NCBI GenBank assembly: GCA_031290205.1
Contig: JAITNZ010000133.1
Location: 1 to 12,796 of the forward strand
Length of the DNA: 12,796 bases
Reading direction: 5' to 3'
Source of the DNA: Spirochaetaceae bacterium
GTDB taxonomy: Bacteria; Spirochaetota; Spirochaetia; Treponematales; Breznakiellaceae
Position 1 is the stretch's first letter, and the number at the start of each line of letters is the position of its first letter. Below are positions 12,703 through 12,796 of the stretch, one piece after another. The notes under the pieces are model-generated. The model made no database searches, had not been told where the DNA came from, and saw nothing but the letters and a program-made list of their open reading frames with translations. The translations under genes and the position numbers were made by a program.

Positions 12703-12715
12703 GGGCGGGGCGGGG
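12697..12715 (+). other. G-quadruplex-type motif
   Basis: GGGGACGGGCGGGGCGGGG has four G tracts of three or more with loops of 2, 1 and 1 nt. It overlaps the 3' arm of the hairpin, so the two folds would compete in RNA. Confidence 0.6.
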
Positions 12716-12741
12716 AAGGCTCATCAGAAAACAGGCGCCCA

Positions 12742-12794
12742 TTTCCTAAGCAAGTACTTTTCCTCATCGGACGCATTTTCTGCCACTTAGGAAA
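12742..12794. repeat. Inverted repeat near the window end
   Basis: TTTCCTAAG (12742-12750) pairs with CTTAGGAAA (12786-12794) across 35 nt. The region 12716-12796 has no supported gene; a minus-strand gene might enter from beyond the window but cannot be judged. Confidence 0.4.
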
Positions 12795-12796
12795 AG

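Overview
The window reads like a spirochaete chromosome, most likely a host-associated Treponema. The reasons are the ribF-rpsO-pnp gene order, large lipoproteins with a loose lipobox and a polymorphic beta-helix ('choice-of-anchor Q' type) C-terminus, and gene-free stretches filled with short heptamer arrays. This placement is inferred from gene order and protein style, not from a database search.

Layout. Positions 1-372 hold the 3' end of a DUF1566/Lcl_C-type surface protein. Positions 701-3007 encode an intact 768-residue beta-helix lipoprotein behind a good sigma-70 promoter. Positions 3320-5995 hold a paralogue cut by one in-frame TAG (4202-4204) into a lipoprotein N-terminal half and a beta-helix half. 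The beta-helix half contains six nearly identical 66-78 bp repeats. The gaps after both genes (3008-3319 and 5996-6518) share a ~112 bp duplicated block, TGAGCAR-type heptamer arrays, and copies of a hairpin-plus-pyrimidine element. Positions 6519-9959 hold the housekeeping run: ribF (FAD synthetase domain only, no riboflavin kinase domain), rpsO, and pnp (PNPase with an Arg/Gly/Asp-rich tail). Strong palindromes sit between rpsO and pnp. Positions 9968-11075 are a more AT-rich accessory patch: an orphan minimal nucleotidyltransferase with a substituted catalytic motif, then an antitoxin-like/PIN-toxin pair with overlapping genes. Positions 11207-12649 encode a cytoplasmic six-hairpin (MGH1/GH63-like) glycoside hydrolase with its own promoter. 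It is followed by a hairpin and a G-quadruplex-type motif.

How the parts relate. The lipoproteins look like outer-surface or periplasmic adhesin-type products. They appear to change by domain swapping, coil-number change and nonsense inactivation, with repeated spacers between them that could support recombination. ribF-rpsO-pnp is conserved cofactor, translation and RNA-turnover machinery. The accessory patch resembles a toxin-antitoxin insertion just downstream of pnp. No rRNA, tRNA, CRISPR array, transposase or reverse transcriptase was seen. The clearest unusual signals are the repeat-rich lipoprotein cassette, the kinase-less RibF, and the altered nucleotidyltransferase and antitoxin genes. 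I did not find a convincing wholly new multi-gene system.
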